From Cyanobium sp. N.Huapi 1H5 (lineage in GTDB: Bacteria; Cyanobacteriota; Cyanobacteriia; PCC-6307; Cyanobiaceae), in NCBI RefSeq assembly GCF_024345535.1, contig NZ_JAGQBH010000003.1, positions 310,001 through 374,000 of the forward strand: a DNA stretch of 64,000 nucleotides. The letters run 5' to 3'. Made by a program: the position numbers and the translations under genes. Shown piece by piece: positions 61,303 through 64,000 of the stretch (position 1 is its first letter; each line of letters begins with the position of its first letter). The notes beneath the pieces were generated by a model that did no database searches, was not told the DNA's origin, and saw nothing but the letters and a program-made list of their open reading frames with translations.

Positions 61303-61709
61303 GGCTCCAGCACCAGGGTGATGGCCTCCAGCGGGCAGCTGGGGATGCACTGTTCGCACACCAGGCAGCGGGAGGCCTCGAAATGGAGCCGCTGGGTTGC
61401 CGGGGTGTAGTGGAGGGCGCCGCTGGGGCAGACGCTGGAGCAGATGCCGCAGTCGACGCAGCGCTCCGGATCGATGCGGATCTCACCGGGGGCGCGGTTG
61501 AGCCCCAGCCCCTGGCCCTCCAGCCAGTCTTCGGCCGCATCGAGCTCGTCGATGTCGCCGGAGAGCTCCACCACCATGGTGCCGCTCTGGTTGGGGGCGA
61601 TCTGGGCCCGCAGAATCTTGGCGGCGATGTCGAAGTCGACCGCGAGGCGGTAGGTGATCGGCTGGTGCACCGCCTCGGAGGGGAAATGGAGAGTGAGGCG
61701 CCGTTTCAC
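61299..61709 (-). CDS. NIL domain plus 2x[4Fe-4S] ferredoxin
   Basis: A 136-residue protein: a NIL domain (about 1-75, FPSEAVHQPITYRLAVDFDI...VELSGDIDELDAAEDWL) and a bacterial 2[4Fe-4S] ferredoxin with CVDCGICSSVCPSGAL and CLVCEQCIPSCPLEAI. Common in cyanobacteria; NIL domains elsewhere bind methionine. Probably a regulated electron carrier. Divergent from the thioredoxin-like gene with 94 bases between starts. Confidence 0.92.
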   Translation of the reverse strand: MKRRLTLHFPSEAVHQPITYRLAVDFDIAAKILRAQIAPNQSGTMVVELSGDIDELDAAEDWLEGQGLGLNRAPGEIRIDPERCVDCGICSSVCPSGALHYTPATQRLHFEASRCLVCEQCIPSCPLEAITLVLEP

Positions 61710-61803
61710 CGCTCCGGGCCGGGAAAGCTGACGCTAGCAACGATGTCCGGAGCCAGCCCCCCGCTGACGCTGCCAGAGTGGGCGCCGTTCCGTGTCGCCG
61801 CCC

Positions 61804-62391
61804 ATGGCCCCGTCGGGCAGTTCCCCCCCCTCCGCCCTCGGCCGCACCGAGCGCATGGTGCTGGCGGCCGTGGCGGCCGTGCTGGTGGTGCTGATGGTGT
61901 GGCTGCGGGGCGGCCTGCACCCGGAAGCGCCCCTGGAGCGCCTTGCCCGCCAGTCGCCCGATTTCAACGCGGCCCTGGCCGATGGCAGGCCCACCCTGGT
62001 GGAGTTCTACGCCGACTGGTGCGAGGCCTGCCGTTCGATGGCGCCGGCGATGGAGCGGATCGAGCGCCAGCAGCACGGCCGGATGGATGTGGTGCTGCTC
62101 AATGTCGACAATCCCCGCTGGCAGCCGGAGCTGGAGCGCTACGACGTCAACGGCATCCCCCAGCTGGAGTTCTTCGACGCCGCCGGCGGCTCCGTGGGGC
62201 GCTCGATCGGCGCCCGCAGCGGCCCCGAGCTCGAGGCCCTCACCACCGCCCTGGTCGACGGCCAGCCCCTGCCCCTGTTGGCGGGGGTGGGGGCGGTGAG
62301 CAGCCTGCCGGAGGCGGCCGGGACCGACGGCGCCGCTTCTCCGGCCGCCGCCCTGCCCAGCCCCCAGGCCGGTCCCCGCAGCCACGGCTGA
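61804..62391 (+). CDS. txlA: Membrane-anchored thioredoxin-like protein (TxlA/HCF164 type)
   Basis: A 195-residue protein: one membrane helix (about 20-38), a thioredoxin domain with active site YADWCEACRSMAP near residue 74 (WCEAC; HCF164 proteins have WCEVC) and a conserved cis-Pro region NGIPQLEFFD. The tail is Ala/Pro-rich. It would carry reducing power across the thylakoid membrane for cytochrome b6f assembly. ATG 61804 is used; GTG 61792 is an alternative. Confidence 0.88.
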   Translation: MAPSGSSPPSALGRTERMVLAAVAAVLVVLMVWLRGGLHPEAPLERLARQSPDFNAALADGRPTLVEFYADWCEACRSMAPAMERIERQQHGRMDVVLLNVDNPRWQPELERYDVNGIPQLEFFDAAGGSVGRSIGARSGPELEALTTALVDGQPLPLLAGVGAVSSLPEAAGTDGAASPAAALPSPQAGPRSHG

Positions 62392-62423
62392 ACCCGCCAC
62401 CTCCCTTCCCCCGCACCACGCCC

Positions 62424-63149
62424 ATGGATCCACGCTTCCGGGTCGAGCTGATCGCCGCCACGCCGAACCCGCAGCAGTGCGTCTACGCCGGGATGCACCA
62501 GGACTACAGCGAGGGGTTCGTGGCCGCCGACCGGGCCGAGTGGCCCGACGAGCGCAAGGCCGGTGAGATCTGCGTCAAGCGGCTGCTGGCCGGCGAACGC
62601 GGCCACTACGGACCCCTGGAGCACGCCCAGATCGTGCTCAACGTGGGCTGGTTCCCCCATTCGGTGATGCAGCAGGCCCGCACCCACCGGGTGGGGGTGA
62701 GCTTCGATGTGCAGTCGATGCGCTACACGGGCGACCGCATCCGCCGGGCCGCCAACGGCGAACTGGAGCTGGAGGAGGTGTTCTACCTGCGGCCGGTGGG
62801 TCCCTACAGCGACCGCCAGGGCAAGAAGTACCTCTACGACGAAGGCCAGCGGGCCATCGATCTGGAGCTCTGCCGGGCGGCGGCGGAGCGCTACCGCGAT
62901 CTGCTCGATGCCGGCTACGCCGAGGAGCACGCCCGCGGCATCCTGCCCTTCGACTACCGCCAGCACTTCGTGGTGAGCTTCACCCTGCGGGCGTTCCTGC
63001 ACTTCCTCGACCTGCGGGCCAAGCTCGATGCCCAGCAGGAGATCCGCGAGCTCTGCGACCTGATGTGGCCCCACCTGCAGCAGTGGGTGCCGGAATTCGC
63101 CGACTGGTACGAGAAGAGCCGGCTTCACAAGGCCAGGCTGGCGCCCTGA
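62424..63149 (+). CDS. thyX: Flavin-dependent thymidylate synthase
   Basis: A 241-residue ThyX that makes dTMP from dUMP using FAD, NADPH and methylene-THF. The ThyX motif is RTHRVGVSFDVQSMRYTGDR (His and Arg residues for substrate), which differs from the usual RHRxxSxNxxSxRY by a two-residue-longer spacing seen in picocyanobacterial proteins. QHFVVSFTLRAFLHFLDLR is the FAD-binding helix. Its stop overlaps the next start by one base (TGATG). Confidence 0.94.
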   Translation: MDPRFRVELIAATPNPQQCVYAGMHQDYSEGFVAADRAEWPDERKAGEICVKRLLAGERGHYGPLEHAQIVLNVGWFPHSVMQQARTHRVGVSFDVQSMRYTGDRIRRAANGELELEEVFYLRPVGPYSDRQGKKYLYDEGQRAIDLELCRAAAERYRDLLDAGYAEEHARGILPFDYRQHFVVSFTLRAFLHFLDLRAKLDAQQEIRELCDLMWPHLQQWVPEFADWYEKSRLHKARLAP

Positions 63150-64000
63150 TGCAACGCCGCACCTGGGCCCTGGCCCCCTGCCTCGCCCTCGCCCTGGCCA
63201 TCGCCCTGCCGGGTGCGGCGGTGGCGGAACCAGTCCTGCGGGTGGGCCTGGTGGATGGCTCGCCGCCCTGCAGCTACCGGGAGGCGGGGGTCTGGCGGGG
63301 GCTGGGCGTCGACCTGTGGAACCGGGTGGCCACGCTGGAGGAGATCCCCTACGTCGTCTCCCAGTGGCCCTCGGTGCGGCAGATGCTGGAGGCCAGCCGC
63401 GAGGGCAAGGTGGATGTGGCGGTGGGCTGCATCAACGTCTCCCCCGACCGCCTGAAGCGCTACCGCTTCAGCCTCCCCTTCCAGGAGGACGGCCTGGCGG
63501 TGATGGTGGTGAAGAGCCGGCTGGACCTGGGACGCTCCTTCCTGGCGGCCCTGTTGACGCCGACCCTGCTGCAGCTGCTGGGCGGCTACCTGCTGGCGAT
63601 TGCCGTGCTCACCGGGATCACCCTGCGCCTTGAGGTCCGGCACCATCCCGCGACGAACGGCCGGCGAAACTCCCTGCGCCACTGCAGCAAGGTGTTCCAG
63701 GTGCTGGCCACCGGGCCGGGCAGCAACACGATCGTGACCACCACCCGCGGCAACGGGATCGTGATCCTGGCCTACCTGGTGCGGATCGTCTCGGCGTCGC
63801 TGCTGGTGGGCTACCTCACCGTGAACGTGGCCGGGGAGATCCAGGACAGGGCCAGCGGCGACATCCGCTCGCCGGCGGATCTGCGCGGCCGGCGGGTGGG
63901 GGTGCGCAGCGGCACCGTCAGCGAGTCACTGCTGAAGGAGCTCAACGCCACCAGCCCCGGCCCCAGGGCCACGATCGTGCCGCTGAAGAGCATCAGCGAG
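63149..64000 (+). CDS. GluR0-like receptor/channel, partial at window end
   Basis: 284 residues are visible and the frame is open at the right edge. A signal peptide (LALALAIALPGAAVA) is followed by the first lobe of a solute-binding domain (LRVGLVDGSPPCSYREA, WRGLGVDLWNRVA, VDVAVGCINVSPDR), then a membrane helix (about 130-160), a re-entrant segment, a second helix (GIVILAYLVRIVSASLLVGYL) and the start of the second lobe (ADLRGRRVGVRSGTVSESLL). This interrupted order is that of prokaryotic glutamate-receptor channels. The pore reads LATGPGSNT, unlike TVGYG of GluR0. Ligand unknown. Cotranscribed with thyX. Confidence 0.8.
   Translation, partial: MQRRTWALAPCLALALAIALPGAAVAEPVLRVGLVDGSPPCSYREAGVWRGLGVDLWNRVATLEEIPYVVSQWPSVRQMLEASREGKVDVAVGCINVSPDRLKRYRFSLPFQEDGLAVMVVKSRLDLGRSFLAALLTPTLLQLLGGYLLAIAVLTGITLRLEVRHHPATNGRRNSLRHCSKVFQVLATGPGSNTIVTTTRGNGIVILAYLVRIVSASLLVGYLTVNVAGEIQDRASGDIRSPADLRGRRVGVRSGTVSESLLKELNATSPGPRATIVPLKSISE

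Noticed and set aside
1-64000. tRNA, rRNA, insertion sequences, prophage and CRISPR arrays
   Set aside because: No tRNA-like cloverleaf with CCA end, rRNA segment, transposase, terminal inverted repeats or regularly spaced repeats were seen while reading both strands; short RNAs could still be missed without a covariance search.

Overview
This is a very GC-rich cyanobacterial chromosome segment. A psbA gene for a photosystem II D1 protein, ictB, a TxlA/HCF164-like thioredoxin, a NIL-domain ferredoxin, thyX, DUF1350, DUF3177 and DUF3122 proteins, and a Synechocystis sll0783-0787-like cluster all point to a unicellular picocyanobacterium, probably the Cyanobium/freshwater Synechococcus group. 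The lineage is inferred from gene content and composition, not from a marker-gene tree. I saw no rRNA, tRNA, insertion sequence, prophage or CRISPR array. Gene density is very high, and many neighbouring genes overlap by 1-4 bases (TGATG, ATGA, GTGA).

Region 1 (1-17.4 kb) is mostly accessory. After an orphan gene, a DUF1350 hydrolase, an aldo/keto reductase and two membrane proteins comes an unusual metabolic block: a zinc alcohol dehydrogenase, a radical SAM protein, an 898-residue transporter made of two fused MFS sugar-porter units, a carboxylic acid reductase, a second radical SAM protein, a UGT-like glycosyltransferase, a secreted protein, a second aldo/keto reductase and a phytanoyl-CoA-dioxygenase-like enzyme. 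Together they could make, reduce, glycosylate and export a small molecule; this is inference.

Region 2 (17.3-26.6 kb) has conserved cyanobacterial genes: a small acidic protein, DUF3177, a FIST sensor protein, trmB, ictB, a BadF/NagK-type kinase and an acyltransferase-SGNH protein. It ends in two divergent HupE/UreJ metal transporters, each preceded by its own cobalamin riboswitch.

Region 3 (26.6-32.7 kb) is a Nit1C cluster: a flavoprotein facing away, then the MSMEG_0572-like protein, nitrilase, radical SAM, GNAT, AIR-synthase-like and MSMEG_0570-like genes.

Region 4 (32.7-37.7 kb) holds a TMEM175-type channel, a stress group (CsbD-like protein, two tiny membrane proteins, a group 2 sigma factor), a DUF3122 protein, and a psbA that encodes a D1' protein, the form linked to low oxygen, followed by a clear terminator and a cytochrome b561-like protein.

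Region 5 (37.7-41.0 kb) packs four type II toxin-antitoxin modules (AbrB/PIN, YefM/YoeB, RHH/PIN, CopG/PIN), three of them with visible operator-like palindromes.

Region 6 (41.0-64.0 kb) has pdxH, a persulfide dioxygenase-rhodanese plus rhodanese-DUF2892 pair, a methyltransferase, sbcDC, a seven-gene Mrp-type antiporter operon, a trypsin-like protease, an MscS channel, a dienelactone hydrolase, glmM, a lytic transglycosylase, a NIL-ferredoxin, a thioredoxin-like protein, thyX, and at the right edge a partial GluR0-like receptor/channel.
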